DNA of 64,000 nt from NCBI RefSeq assembly GCF_008830365.1, contig NZ_WBKI01000001.1:248001-312000 (forward strand). The letters run 5' to 3'. Numbering within the stretch: the stretch's first letter is position 1; every line of letters starts with the position of its first letter. Shown piece after piece: positions 41,028-50,414 of this stretch. The DNA is from Serratia proteamaculans. Lineage in GTDB: Bacteria; Pseudomonadota; Gammaproteobacteria; Enterobacterales; Enterobacteriaceae. Under the pieces are notes generated by a model. It was not told the DNA's origin, did no database searches, and worked only from the letters and a program-made list of their open reading frames with translations. The translations under genes and the position numbers were made by a program.

Positions 41028-41043
41028 CGTGAAGCGGGTCACA
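41028..41043. promoter_or_regulatory. CRP-binding site candidate
   Basis: CGTGA, 6 bases, TCACA: nine of ten match to TGTGA-N6-TCACA. Centre about 95 bases upstream of the predicted PTS start, fitting catabolite activation of a sugar operon. Confidence 0.6.
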
Positions 41044-41168
41044 CAAAAGCGCAACCTGCTGCAGTTTGTGGGGCTGACTTCGGGAGTGACAGCTTAATCA
41101 ACTCGAGCAATCATCACGGGGTTTAATGATTTTCGTTAAATCTGGCTAAAAATGACCTGTCGCAATAT

Positions 41169-41182
41169 TTGATCCGGATCGG
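41169..41182 (+). promoter_or_regulatory. Weak FNR-like site before pepT
   Basis: TTGAT, 4 bases, ATCGG (consensus ends ATCAA). E. coli pepT is activated by FNR, which makes this plausible, but the distance to any -10 box before the ATG is too short for the usual -41.5 position. Confidence 0.3.
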
Positions 41183-41221
41183 TTCCGCATAATGAAACGC
41201 GATATTCTGAGGGCGGATACC

Positions 41222-42451
41222 ATGGATAAACTACTAGATCGTTTTTTTAACTACGTCTCATTCGACACGCAATCCAAAGCGAACGTCAAACATGTGCCGA
41301 GCACCGACGGGCAAATGAAGCTGGCGCGTGCATTGCAACAAGAAATGATTGAATTGGGGTTTGATCGGGTGTCGCTCAGCGAGCATGGCTGCGTGATGGG
41401 GACTTTGCCGGGCAACGTTGCCTGGTCTGTCCCGGCCATTGGGTTTATTGCCCACCTGGATACTTCACCGGATTTTACCGGTAAACACGTTAACCCGCAG
41501 ATCGTCGAAAACTACCGTGGCGGAGATATCGCTCTGGGTATTGGTGATGAAGTGTTGTCACCCGTGATGTTCCCGATCCTGCACCAGATGCTGGGGCAGA
41601 CGCTGATCACCACCGACGGCAAAACGTTGCTCGGTGCCGACGACAAAGCGGGTATTGCCGAAATTCTGACCGCGATGGTGCGGCTACAACAGAGCAAGAT
41701 CCCCCACGGTGATATCCGCGTGGCCTTTACGCCGGATGAGGAAGTGGGCAAGGGCGCACGTTTTTTTGATGTTGCAGAGTTCAACGCCGAGTGGGCTTAT
41801 ACCGTGGACGGTGGCGGTGTCGGCGAACTGGAGTGTGAAAACTTCAATGCGGCATCGGTAACGGTGAAAATTGTCGGCAATAACGTGCACCCCGGCAGCG
41901 CCAAAGGCGTGATGGTGAACGCTCTGTCACTGGCGACACGGATTCAACAGGCGTTACCTGCGGATGAAACCCCGGAAACCACTACCGGTTACCAGGGTTT
42001 CTATCATCTAAGCAGCCTCAAGGGCAGCGTTGAGCGTGCCGAAATGCACTATATTGTGCGGGATTTCGAGCGTGAGGGGTTTGAAGCACGTAAACGTCGG
42101 ATGATTGAAGTCGCTCAGCAAATAGGTAAAGGCCTGCCGAGGGATTGCTATATCGAAGTGACGATCGAAGACAGTTATTACAATATGCGTGAACAGGTGG
42201 CGGAACATCCGCATGTGATTGCGCTGGCGCAGCAGGCGATGCGTGAATGTGATATTGAACCGATCATAAAGCCGATCCGCGGCGGTACCGACGGAGCTCA
42301 GTTGTCGTTCCGTGGCCTGCCGTGCCCGAATCTGTTTACCGGCGGTTATAACTATCACTGCAAGCATGAGTTTGTGTCGCTGGAGGGGATGGAGCAGGCA
42401 GTGGCTGTGATTATACGTATCGCCGCGCTAACGGCAGAACGTACCCAATAG
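41222..42451 (+). CDS. pepT: Peptidase T (tripeptidase)
   Basis: Zinc aminotripeptidase of family M20B that removes the N-terminal residue of tripeptides in the cytoplasm. 409 residues from ATG 41222, as in E. coli (408); a start ten codons upstream lacks family support. Zinc ligands and active site lie in [46 protein letters not shown] and [13 protein letters not shown]. The lid domain occupies about residues 205-320. Single gene; E. coli pepT is induced anaerobically by FNR. Confidence 0.97.
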   Translation: MDKLLDRFFNYVSFDTQSKANVKHVPSTDGQMKLARALQQEMIELGFDRVSLSEHGCVMGTLPGNVAWSVPAIGFIAHLDTSPDFTGKHVNPQIVENYRGGDIALGIGDEVLSPVMFPILHQMLGQTLITTDGKTLLGADDKAGIAEILTAMVRLQQSKIPHGDIRVAFTPDEEVGKGARFFDVAEFNAEWAYTVDGGGVGELECENFNAASVTVKIVGNNVHPGSAKGVMVNALSLATRIQQALPADETPETTTGYQGFYHLSSLKGSVERAEMHYIVRDFEREGFEARKRRMIEVAQQIGKGLPRDCYIEVTIEDSYYNMREQVAEHPHVIALAQQAMRECDIEPIIKPIRGGTDGAQLSFRGLPCPNLFTGGYNYHCKHEFVSLEGMEQAVAVIIRIAALTAERTQ

Positions 42452-42536
42452 CCTCGATGGCGATGATCATAATGGCTTGCCGTAACAATGATTTGCTCCT
42501 AGTGTGGAAGCTATTTTCAGCACAAGGAGCCGTATC

Positions 42537-43625
42537 ATGAGCACTGAACACCGTATCGATCGCCAATGCCTTGAGCAGTTTGTACAGGCCATTTGGCGCC
42601 ATGCCGGCAGTACGGATCGGGAGGCCGAATTAGTGGCTGAACATTTGGTTCAGGCCAATTTGGCCGGACACGATTCGCACGGCGTTGGCATGATCCCCAG
42701 CTATATGGCATCGCTGGCGCAGGGGCATTTGCAACTGAATGTTCATGCCGAGGTGGTGCGCGACGCCGGTGCGGTACTGACGATTGACGGTGGTCAGGGT
42801 TTTGGCCAGGTGGTCGCCAGCGAGGCGATGGACAAAGGTATCGAGCGCGCCCGCCAACTGGGCCTGGCGGCGGTGGCGTTGAATAACTCGCATCATATTG
42901 GCCGCATTGGTCACTGGGCTGAACAGTGCGCGCGTGCCGGTTTTATCTCCATCCATTTCGTCAACGTGGTGGGTGATCCGATGGTGGCGCCTTTCGGCGG
43001 CAGCGATCGTCGTTTTGGCACTAACCCCTTCTGCGTCATTTTCCCCCGTGCAGATAAAAAACCGCTGTTGCTGGATTTCGCCACCAGCGGCATCGCTTTT
43101 GGCAAAACTCGCGTGGCCTACAACAAAGGCTTGAAAGTCGCGCCGGGCTATCTGATTGACGGACATGGGCAACCGACCAATGAACCCAAAGTGATGCATC
43201 AATCGCCGTTTGGTTCGCTGCTGCCGTTCGGTGCGCATAAAGGCTACGCGCTGGCCACCCTGTGCGAAATTCTCGGCGGCGCGTTGTCCGGTGGACGCAC
43301 TACCCATAGTGCTACACTGAAATCCGACAGCGACGCCATTTTCAACTGCATGACCACCATTATCCTCAATCCAGAGGCCTTCGCCGCGCCTGAGATGCAG
43401 AACGAGGCAGAGGCGTTTATCGACTGGGTGAAGGCTTCCCCTTCAAGCGATGGCCGGCCGATTGAGGTGCCGGGGGAGTGGGAGGAGACGAACCGCGAGG
43501 CGCGGTTGCAGCAGGGGATCCCGATAGATGCCAACACCTGGCAGCAGATTTGCGCGGCGGCGATACAAGCGGGCATGCCGGACGATGAGCTGGACGGTTA
43601 CCAGAGCAGGGCGCTGCGGGCATAA
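42537..43625 (+). CDS. Ldh/malate-dehydrogenase-2 family oxidoreductase, YbiC-like
   Basis: NAD(P)-dependent 2-hydroxycarboxylate dehydrogenase, 362 residues (E. coli YbiC/HcxB 361). HDSHGVGMIPSYMASLAQGH holds the active-site histidine region, ALNNSHHIGRIGHWAEQCAR and GSDRRFGTNPFCVIFPR the nucleotide site, LLPFGAHKGYALATLCEIL the C-terminal family block. The start at 42537 has AAGGAG 9 bases upstream. Substrate is probably a short 2-oxo or 2-hydroxy acid but cannot be fixed. Placed between pepT and roxA, where E. coli has no such gene. Confidence 0.9.
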   Translation: MSTEHRIDRQCLEQFVQAIWRHAGSTDREAELVAEHLVQANLAGHDSHGVGMIPSYMASLAQGHLQLNVHAEVVRDAGAVLTIDGGQGFGQVVASEAMDKGIERARQLGLAAVALNNSHHIGRIGHWAEQCARAGFISIHFVNVVGDPMVAPFGGSDRRFGTNPFCVIFPRADKKPLLLDFATSGIAFGKTRVAYNKGLKVAPGYLIDGHGQPTNEPKVMHQSPFGSLLPFGAHKGYALATLCEILGGALSGGRTTHSATLKSDSDAIFNCMTTIILNPEAFAAPEMQNEAEAFIDWVKASPSSDGRPIEVPGEWEETNREARLQQGIPIDANTWQQICAAAIQAGMPDDELDGYQSRALRA

Positions 43626-43652
43626 AAAAAGCCACTCGCCTAAGCGGGTGGC
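43624..43652 (-). terminator. Intrinsic terminator of roxA
   Basis: A 9-bp stem (GCCACTCGC with GCGGGTGGC, one G-T pair) and 4-base loop. Seven A on its left side become a U-tract for the leftward roxA transcript. It can also stop the convergent YbiC-like transcript. Confidence 0.75.
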
Positions 43653-43673
43653 CTGATTAGAATCTTGTCAGCT

Positions 43674-44795
43674 TCAGTCTTTAAAATACCAGTAGCCGTT
43701 GTTGATCAGTGCGGTCAACAGCGCCAGGAACGAAGGATCGTCCACCGCGTCACCCAATTGGGCGGCATTAACGCTGAAGTTCTGGCACATCGCATCGACA
43801 GCCTGCAGATGCTCGGTATCCATCAGTTCGCCGTTCACAAAGCACTGGTCACCGACGCGCAATACGCGCAGGCCGCCCAGACGTTGTAAGGGTTCACCCT
43901 GTTGCAGCAGTTCGTAGATTTCTCCGGCCTGATAAGGTGGCTCTGGCGGTGCAGCGTCCAGTTCGTGGCGGGTCTGAGAGATAAACTCGCCGAACCACTG
44001 TTGGAAGTGTTCCGGTTGCTGAACCAGATCCAGCATCATCTGGCGCAGAGCGTCGACTTCCTGTGGCAGCACTTGCGCCGGATGTTCGCGCAGCTGAATG
44101 TCTGGATCGCTATAGCGTTTGCTGCCCAGCTCGCGCGCCAGCACGTGGTCGGCAAAACCACTGATCAATTCACGGCCGTTGGGGGCGCGGAAGCCCACGG
44201 AGTAATTCAGTGCGTTTTCCAGCGCGTAACCTTCATGCGGGAAGCCCGGCGGAATATACAGAATATCGCCCGGCTCCATTTCTTCATCGATAATGGCATC
44301 GAAAGGTTCAACCTGCAGCAGGTCAGGATGCGGGCAAAGCTGCTTCATCGGCACTTTGTCGCCCACACGCCAGCGACGGCGGCCGGTGCCCTGAATGATA
44401 AAGACGTCGTACTGATCGAGGTGCGGGCCTACGCCGCCCCCCGGGACCGAGAACGAAATCATCAGATCGTCCATCCGCCAGTCCGGCAGTTGGCGGAACG
44501 GGCGCATCAGCGCGCTGGAAGGCTCATGCCAGTGATCCACTGCCTGCACCAGCAGCGACCAATTGTTCTCGCTCAGGTGGTCAAAGCTCTCAAAGGGACC
44601 GTGCGCAACCTGCCAGCGACCGTCCTGGTGGCTGACCAAACGGCTGTCCACTTCGTTTTCCATCGCCAGCCCAGCCAGCTCATCCGGGGAGATCGGATCG
44701 ATAAAGTTTTTGAAGCCGCGCTTCAGAATCACCGGACGCTTTTGCCAATAACGTTGCAAAAAATCGTTCCAGTCCAGATCTAATTGATAATCCAT
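43674..44795 (-). CDS. roxA: 50S ribosomal protein L16 arginine 3-hydroxylase (RoxA/YcfD)
   Basis: Fe(II)/2-oxoglutarate-dependent JmjC oxygenase hydroxylating Arg81 of ribosomal protein L16. 373 residues, as in E. coli. The iron ligands are His125 and Asp127 in GPHLDQYDVF and His187 in GFPHEGYALE, exactly at the E. coli positions. The C-terminal winged-helix-like part covers residues 300-373. Located next to phoQ and near pepT as in E. coli. Cytoplasmic. Confidence 0.96.
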   Translation of the reverse strand: MDYQLDLDWNDFLQRYWQKRPVILKRGFKNFIDPISPDELAGLAMENEVDSRLVSHQDGRWQVAHGPFESFDHLSENNWSLLVQAVDHWHEPSSALMRPFRQLPDWRMDDLMISFSVPGGGVGPHLDQYDVFIIQGTGRRRWRVGDKVPMKQLCPHPDLLQVEPFDAIIDEEMEPGDILYIPPGFPHEGYALENALNYSVGFRAPNGRELISGFADHVLARELGSKRYSDPDIQLREHPAQVLPQEVDALRQMMLDLVQQPEHFQQWFGEFISQTRHELDAAPPEPPYQAGEIYELLQQGEPLQRLGGLRVLRVGDQCFVNGELMDTEHLQAVDAMCQNFSVNAAQLGDAVDDPSFLALLTALINNGYWYFKD

Positions 44796-44879
44796 GTTCT
44801 ATTCCAGGATAGTGGAGTGAGCCTGAGAGCGATTATAACGGAAGTTTGGCCCCGTGGATCGGGGCCTTAACAACAGAAT

Positions 44880-46346
44880 TTACTCGTTATGGTGGGAATC
44901 GTGCTGACGAGCGAAAGTGACCTGCATGCGGGCTCCGCCCAGTGGGCTGTCGCTGATGGTAATGGAGCCGTCGTACTGCTCAATAATCTCTGCCGCTACT
45001 GACAATCCCAGGCCCTGGCCCGGGCGCAATGTGTCTACCCGTTGACCGCGCTGGAAGATCAGCTCGCGCTTGCTTTCCGGAATGCCCGGACCGTCGTCGT
45101 CGATGACGATAGTGAGGTATTTATCGGAGTGCAGAGAAGTGATTTCAACGAATTCCAGGCAGTATTTACAGGCGTTTTCCAGCACATTGCCCATCACCTC
45201 CATAAAGTCGTTCTTTTCCCCCATAAAGGTCACTTCCGGCGAAATATCCAGGGTGATCACCACGCCCTTACGCTGATAGACCTTGTTCAGGGCCACATTC
45301 AGGCTGTCGAGCAGGGCCGGTACTGAATGGATCTCGCGTGTCAGTACCGTTTGTCCCGAATTGATGCTGGCGCGGTGCAGGTAGTAGCCGATTTGCTGGG
45401 AGATACGGCTGATCTGATCCAGCATGATCGGCTCGACCTCCTCGATGGTGGTTTGCTTGCCGGTACGCAGTGAGCGCAGGGTGGTTTGCAGCACGGCCAA
45501 TGGCGTCTTCAGGCTGTGGGTCAGATCGGAAAGCGTGGTGCGATATTTGGTGTAGCGCTGGCGCTCGTTGCGCACCAGAATATTCAGATTGCGCACCAGT
45601 CCGCGTAACTCGCTGGGGGGATTTTCGTCAAGCTGTTCTCGTTCACCGTTCTCCAGTTCGCCGACCTGACTCACCAGTGCCTTGATTGGCCGCAAACTCC
45701 AGTAGGCTGCCAGCCACAGCAAGGGGACCACCAACAGCAGGTTAGCCAGCAACACATAGCTGAACCATTCCCACACCACGTCGGAGCGCTGTAGTTCCTG
45801 TGGAATGGTATCAACCACCACGATACTCAACGCGGGTAACCGTGGCGTCGCCGCGTAGGTGTTGACCGCCACCGAGTGGGTCAGCGCATTCTGGTCGTTG
45901 TCGTCATAGTCTTTGAGCTGATCCTGCGCCTTGGGGTTGTTACCCAGGACTTCGCTACTGATGCGGGTATCGGTGTCAATTTCGTAGAAACCGGACTCTT
46001 CCAGCCACTCTTTATTGATGCGCTTTTCCAGCTCCGGCACCTGGCGCTGGCTCCACAGCAACTTGCCCTTATCATCGTAAATAAACACCAGGGTAGGGAA
46101 GTTGAGATCGATATCGGGCGGAATGGCGATGGTGAGTTTGTTGTCTTTCCACTGGGCCAGACTGAAGAACAGATTGCTTTCGCCACGCAGCAGGCGGAAG
46201 GCGGTTTTGTCGAAACTGACGATATACCCCACGACCGCGACCAGACCATAGGACAGCGACAGCGCCAGGATCACCCCGGCGGTGGCCATCAAAAATCGGG
46301 CGCGTAGTGAAAACGGCTTTTTATCTTTGTTGAACATCATGTTCAC
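44880..46346 (-). CDS. phoQ: Sensor histidine kinase PhoQ
   Basis: Inner-membrane sensor of low Mg2+, antimicrobial peptides and acid. 488 residues. Two membrane segments (about 17-43 and 195-215) flank the periplasmic PAS-like sensor, whose acidic patch DYDDND (146-151) is the divalent-cation surface; HAMP region to about 265; His277 in [13 protein letters not shown]1 and G2 boxes in [23 protein letters not shown] and [13 protein letters not shown]. Its start overlaps the phoP stop by four bases. It phosphorylates PhoP. Confidence 0.97.
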   Translation of the reverse strand: MNMMFNKDKKPFSLRARFLMATAGVILALSLSYGLVAVVGYIVSFDKTAFRLLRGESNLFFSLAQWKDNKLTIAIPPDIDLNFPTLVFIYDDKGKLLWSQRQVPELEKRINKEWLEESGFYEIDTDTRISSEVLGNNPKAQDQLKDYDDNDQNALTHSVAVNTYAATPRLPALSIVVVDTIPQELQRSDVVWEWFSYVLLANLLLVVPLLWLAAYWSLRPIKALVSQVGELENGEREQLDENPPSELRGLVRNLNILVRNERQRYTKYRTTLSDLTHSLKTPLAVLQTTLRSLRTGKQTTIEEVEPIMLDQISRISQQIGYYLHRASINSGQTVLTREIHSVPALLDSLNVALNKVYQRKGVVITLDISPEVTFMGEKNDFMEVMGNVLENACKYCLEFVEITSLHSDKYLTIVIDDDGPGIPESKRELIFQRGQRVDTLRPGQGLGLSVAAEIIEQYDGSITISDSPLGGARMQVTFARQHDSHHNE

Positions 46347-47014
46347 TTCGCATCAAAACGATAGCCCTGGCCACGAACCGTGGTGATCACTTCCTGTGGG
46401 TATTCGGCCTGCAGCTTTTTACGCAAACGGCCCATCAGTACGTCAATGGTGTGGCTTTCGCGCAGTTCGGCATCCGGATATAGCTGCAGCATCAGCGAGT
46501 CTTTACTGACCACTTTGCCGGCGTTGCGGATTAAGGTTTCGATAATGGTGTATTCAAACGCCGTCAGTTTGATTTGCTGTTCGTTGACGCTCAGCTCGCG
46601 ACGTGAAAGGTCGATCTGGAACGGCGGCAAGACGATCACCTGGGAAGCCAGGCCACTGTTACGACGCATCAGCGCCTGCATGCGAGCAATCACCTCTTCC
46701 AAATGAAACGGCTTGGTGACGTAGTCGTCGGCCCCGGCTTCCAGCACCGCCACTTTGTCCTGCCAGCTTTCGCGTGCGGTCAGCACGAGGATAGGCAATT
46801 TCATTTGGTGGGCACGCCAGCGGCGGATCAGGCTCAGGCCGTCTTCACCCGGCAGGCCGAGATCGACAATCGCGATGTCCGGCGCATGTTCCTGCAGGAA
46901 ATAGTCGGCTTCCTTGGCATCTTCTGCTGCATCAACCTGGTGGCCCATTTCACGCATCTGTACGGAGAGGTGGTGGCGCAATAAACCGTTATCTTCAACA
47001 ACCAGTACTCGCAT
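46343..47014 (-). CDS. phoP: Response regulator PhoP
   Basis: OmpR-type response regulator of the Mg2+/envelope stress regulon. 223 residues from ATG 47014. Receiver domain with Asp51 in [13 protein letters not shown] and Lys in [11 protein letters not shown]; winged-helix DNA-binding domain with [12 protein letters not shown] and [11 protein letters not shown] 13-codon upstream extension is rejected, since MRVLVVEDN is the universal start. Two PhoP boxes upstream suggest autoregulation. Operon with phoQ. Confidence 0.97.
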   Translation of the reverse strand: MRVLVVEDNGLLRHHLSVQMREMGHQVDAAEDAKEADYFLQEHAPDIAIVDLGLPGEDGLSLIRRWRAHQMKLPILVLTARESWQDKVAVLEAGADDYVTKPFHLEEVIARMQALMRRNSGLASQVIVLPPFQIDLSRRELSVNEQQIKLTAFEYTIIETLIRNAGKVVSKDSLMLQLYPDAELRESHTIDVLMGRLRKKLQAEYPQEVITTVRGQGYRFDAK

Positions 47015-47216
47015 GGCAGACTCCTGTAAATCGGCGGGTGAACATCCTGTCACCCACGCTGTAAAGGTAACACGCGCTTGGCGTGTGAGGGATAGCGTGC
47101 GACAACCTAGGCCATCTGATCGTTATATTGACGTTATGGTAGGTATAACCGGCTGTTACCGCAAGGGACGCAGAACCTTGGCAGGAAATAGCGCTATCGA
47201 TTTTCGGTGCGTGGTC

Positions 47217-47251
47217 ATTATCGGCAACATCAAATAAACGCTGGATAAACA
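47217..47251 (-). promoter_or_regulatory. PhoP box with -10, autoregulated phoPQ promoter
   Basis: Minus strand TGTTTA, 5 bases, CGTTTA (47235-47251), then 12 bases and GATAAT (47217-47222). This is the arrangement of PhoP-activated promoters, where the box replaces the -35. Transcription would start near 47210, about 195 bases before phoP. Confidence 0.75.
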
Positions 47252-47266
47252 ATGAGGAGGCAAAGT

Positions 47267-47283
47267 TAAACCAAAATTAAACG
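47267..47283 (-). promoter_or_regulatory. Second PhoP box
   Basis: Minus strand CGTTTA, 5 bases, GGTTTA. It lies 32 bases (three helix turns) upstream of the first box and on the same face. Confidence 0.65.
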
Positions 47284-47305
47284 AAAGAGGCTGCGAGGTG
47301 GGGAG

Positions 47306-47329
47306 AGGGGCCCCCGATTCCGGGCCCCT
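47306..47329. terminator. Hairpin after the cytochrome c gene
   Basis: An 8-bp GC stem, AGGGGCCC with GGGCCCCT, 8-base loop, 8 bases past the stop codon. No U-tract. Confidence 0.45.
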
Positions 47330-47336
47330 GAAGTAT

Positions 47337-48617
47337 TTAAGGCTGGGTCGGTTTACTGACGCTGCTTTTGCGGATTTCCTGTACCTGTGCGGCGGTTACC
47401 GCCGGTGCATCATTGCCCCAACTGCTGCGCACAAAAGTGGCGAGTTGAGCAATCTGCTCGTCGTTCAGGCGCCAGCCAAAGTCCGGCATGGTCAGCCCGG
47501 TGGGCGCGCCGACGGTGACTGGCGTACGGGAGCCGTTGAGGATAATACCGATCAGCGAGGACGGATCATCACTTAACAGCGCCGGGTTGTGCGCCAACTG
47601 TGGGAAGGTGTCGCGATAGCCCTGGCCGTCACTGCGGTGACAGGCGGCGCAGTTATCCAGATAGGTTTGGGCACCCGGGCGGCTGACATCACCGTTTAAC
47701 AGCATTTTGGCTGAGCTACCGTCCTGCGTCAGCGGCTTTTCCTTATTGGCGGCCGACAAGGATTGCAGATAAACGGCAATGGCACGCAAATCGGCATCGC
47801 TCAGGGACTGAGTACTGTCCTGTACTACGTCAACCATTGCACCGAAGGCGGCAAAACGGGGGGTATGGCCGGTTTTAAGGAAGCGGGTGATATCTTCCGT
47901 GCTCCATTTGCCCAGGCCACTTACCGCATCCGCGCGCAGGTTGGTGGCATGCCAGCCTTCCAGTGTGCCACCACTCAGATAGGCGTCGTCACTCTGGTTG
48001 AGCGCTTTTTCCTGGAAGCCAATACCGCGCGGCGTATGGCAGGAGCCGCAGTGGCCCAGCCCCTGGACCAAATAGGCACCGCGGTTCCAGTCGAGGCTTT
48101 GTGTGGTATCCGGCCGATAGGCGCCGTCTTCGCGAAACGCCAGATTCCACATGGCCAGCGGCCAGCGTATATTCAGCGGCCAGGGAATGTCACTGTCTTT
48201 ATTGGGCTGAGCTACAGGCTTAACGTGCCGGGTAAAATACAGGTACAGGTCGCGAACGTCCCCATCACTGATTTTGGCGAACGAGGGATAGGGCATTGCC
48301 GGGTAGAGTCGGGTACCGTTGCGAGCGATACCTTTGCGCAAGGCGTCACTGAATTCCTGCAGACTGTATTCGCCGATGCCGGTTTGTTTATCCGGCGTGA
48401 TGTTGGTGGAGTAGATAGCACCGACCGGGGTGGTCATTTTCAGACCACCGGCAAAGGGTACGCCGCTGGGGGCGGTATGACAGGCGGCACAGTCACCGGC
48501 GCGCGCCAGGTATTCCCCGTGTTGCAGCCGGGCCGCCAATTGTGGGTCGTCAGTTGCCTGTACCCTGGTAGCACCCAGCATCAACAGCGCCAGCAGCGAG
48601 GGGGTAAGTCCTTTCAT
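47337..48617 (-). CDS. Tri-haem cytochrome c subunit of a membrane-bound dehydrogenase
   Basis: Periplasmic electron-transfer subunit passing electrons from the flavoprotein to ubiquinone. 426 residues with a signal peptide (1-21) and three CxxCH haem sites: Cys43-His47 (CAACH), Cys190-His194 (CGSCH) and Cys323-His327 (CAACH). This is the pattern of gluconate, 2-ketogluconate and alcohol dehydrogenase cytochrome subunits. A C-terminal anchor is not obvious; the last residues are KSSVSKPTQP. Third gene of the operon, 18 bases after the GMC subunit. Confidence 0.92.
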   Translation of the reverse strand: MKGLTPSLLALLMLGATRVQATDDPQLAARLQHGEYLARAGDCAACHTAPSGVPFAGGLKMTTPVGAIYSTNITPDKQTGIGEYSLQEFSDALRKGIARNGTRLYPAMPYPSFAKISDGDVRDLYLYFTRHVKPVAQPNKDSDIPWPLNIRWPLAMWNLAFREDGAYRPDTTQSLDWNRGAYLVQGLGHCGSCHTPRGIGFQEKALNQSDDAYLSGGTLEGWHATNLRADAVSGLGKWSTEDITRFLKTGHTPRFAAFGAMVDVVQDSTQSLSDADLRAIAVYLQSLSAANKEKPLTQDGSSAKMLLNGDVSRPGAQTYLDNCAACHRSDGQGYRDTFPQLAHNPALLSDDPSSLIGIILNGSRTPVTVGAPTGLTMPDFGWRLNDEQIAQLATFVRSSWGNDAPAVTAAQVQEIRKSSVSKPTQP

Positions 48618-48635
48618 GTGAAGCTCCTTATGCTA

Positions 48636-50414
48636 TCAGGCCTGAACCAGAGGACCGGGGCTTTTCAGATACTGAGTGCGTATCGCCTCGGCCGAGTAGT
48701 AGGCCAGCGCGCCGACAATGCCGGTGGGGTTATAGGCCAGGTTCTGCGGAAAGGCGCAGGCACCGGTGACAAACACGTTTGGCACGTCCCAGCATTGCAG
48801 GTATTTATTCACCACGCTGGTGGCCGGGTTGTCGCCGGTAATAGCACCACCGGTGGTGTGGGTCGACTGGTAAGGCCGCACATCATAATGATCGCCGGCT
48901 TTCATCACCGATACCGACATCTGTTTGGGCTTCATGACGTTGGCGATATCCACCATCTTGCTGGTGATGTGCTGGGTCATTTTGATCTCATTGTCTTTCC
49001 AGTCAAACGTCATGCGCAGCAGTGGCAGGCCGTAGCCGTCCTTGTAGGTAGGATCCAGATCCAGATAGCAATCGCGGTAAGGCATCACCGAGCCTTCGGA
49101 GCCGAGGCTCATGCTGTGCAAATAGTTATCCTTGATGCCCTGTTTCCAGCCGCTGCCCCAACCGGGTGTGCCCGGCGGCAGCGTCATTTGCTGCAACGGT
49201 CGGCCCCCGGTGCGGGTAGCGGAGATGTAAGCCCCACCAATGAATCCCAAGCCGGTATGATCGAAGTTCTCCCCGTTCATATCGTCGATCACCATACCGG
49301 CCGCGCCAGCACCGATAAACGGATTGAAGTGGGTATCTTTATCGTAAAACAGCGAAATACCGCTGTTCATCTGGTAGGCGTAATTCTTGCCGACCACGCC
49401 TTCCCCGGTGACCGGGTTATAAGGTTTACCGATGCCGGACAGCAGTAACAGGCGGACGTTATGCAACTGGAAGGCGCTGAGGATCACCAGATCGGCCGGT
49501 TGCTCCACCTCTTGTCCCAGGACGTTGATATAGGTCACGCCGATGGCTTTCTTGCCGCTGCTGTCCAGATTCACTTTGATCACCTGCGACTGGGTGCGTA
49601 GCTCAAAGTTTTTACGTTGGGTCAGCACCGGCAGGATGGTGCTCTGTGGTGACGCTTTGGAATACATAAAGCAGCCGAAGCGTTCGCAGTAGCCGCAGTA
49701 GTTGCAGGGACCGAGCTGGACGCCATAGGAATTGGTGTAGGGGACGGAGCAGTTGGCGGCAGGCACGTTGAAGGGGTGATAACCCAGCGACTCGGCCGCG
49801 GTGCCAAACAGTGAACCGGAGTAAAGCGGCTTCAGCGACGGAGTGGGGTATTCGCTGTTGCGTGGTCCCTCGAACGGATTACCGCCCTTGATGATTTGCC
49901 CGCGCAGATTACCGGCTTTACCTGCCGTGCCGCAGACTTTTTCGAACTTGTCGAAGTAGGGTTCCAGCTCCTGATAGCTCAACGGATAGTCCTGCAGCGT
50001 CATACCTTCCGGGATCCACTTGGCTCCGTATTTTTCGGTGAGGGTGGTGTGCAGCTTCAGGTCGGACGGCAAAGCGCGCCAATGCATACCATTCCAGTGC
50101 ACACCGGCACCGCCGACGCCGTTGCCCGGCAAAAAGGAACCCAGTTGACGGTAGGGCACGGCAAATTCTGCCGGGGTGTGACGTACCGTGACCGTCTCGT
50201 TGGCCATCGGCTGCATCAGTTTCATGCGAATGCCATAGGTCAGTTCATCGGCAATGCGTGGATAGGCGAAGTCCGGATAAGTATCACGCTGTTCACCACG
50301 CTCCAGTGCCAACACGCTAAGCCCACTTTCGGTTAACTCCATCCCCATGATGGCGCCGGTCCAGCCAAATCCAACGATGACCACGTCTACCGCTGGCTTC
50401 TTGATTGCGCTCAT
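48636..50414 (-). CDS. GMC-family FAD dehydrogenase large subunit (gluconate 2-dehydrogenase type)
   Basis: Catalytic flavoprotein, 592 residues, oxidising a sugar acid or related polyol in the periplasm. FAD loop VVIVGFGWTGAIMGMEL at 11-27; C-terminal active-site region with QSTHTTGGAITG, FVTGACAFPQN and NPTGIVGALAY. A Cys cluster GPCNYCGYCERFGC (Cys237, 240, 243, 248, with Cys222 nearby) could hold the 3Fe-4S centre reported for related bacterial FAD-dependent glucose dehydrogenases. No signal peptide of its own, so it probably travels with the Tat-borne small subunit. Gluconate is the likeliest substrate; 2-ketogluconate is the alternative. Confidence 0.9.
   Translation of the reverse strand: MSAIKKPAVDVVIVGFGWTGAIMGMELTESGLSVLALERGEQRDTYPDFAYPRIADELTYGIRMKLMQPMANETVTVRHTPAEFAVPYRQLGSFLPGNGVGGAGVHWNGMHWRALPSDLKLHTTLTEKYGAKWIPEGMTLQDYPLSYQELEPYFDKFEKVCGTAGKAGNLRGQIIKGGNPFEGPRNSEYPTPSLKPLYSGSLFGTAAESLGYHPFNVPAANCSVPYTNSYGVQLGPCNYCGYCERFGCFMYSKASPQSTILPVLTQRKNFELRTQSQVIKVNLDSSGKKAIGVTYINVLGQEVEQPADLVILSAFQLHNVRLLLLSGIGKPYNPVTGEGVVGKNYAYQMNSGISLFYDKDTHFNPFIGAGAAGMVIDDMNGENFDHTGLGFIGGAYISATRTGGRPLQQMTLPPGTPGWGSGWKQGIKDNYLHSMSLGSEGSVMPYRDCYLDLDPTYKDGYGLPLLRMTFDWKDNEIKMTQHITSKMVDIANVMKPKQMSVSVMKAGDHYDVRPYQSTHTTGGAITGDNPATSVVNKYLQCWDVPNVFVTGACAFPQNLAYNPTGIVGALAYYSAEAIRTQYLKSPGPLVQA

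Noticed and set aside
47763-49448. 561-codon open frame antisense to the cytochrome c and GMC genes
   Set aside because: Both opposite-strand genes are clear family members with complete motifs. The antisense translation is low-complexity and His/Gly/Val-rich, typical of shadow frames.
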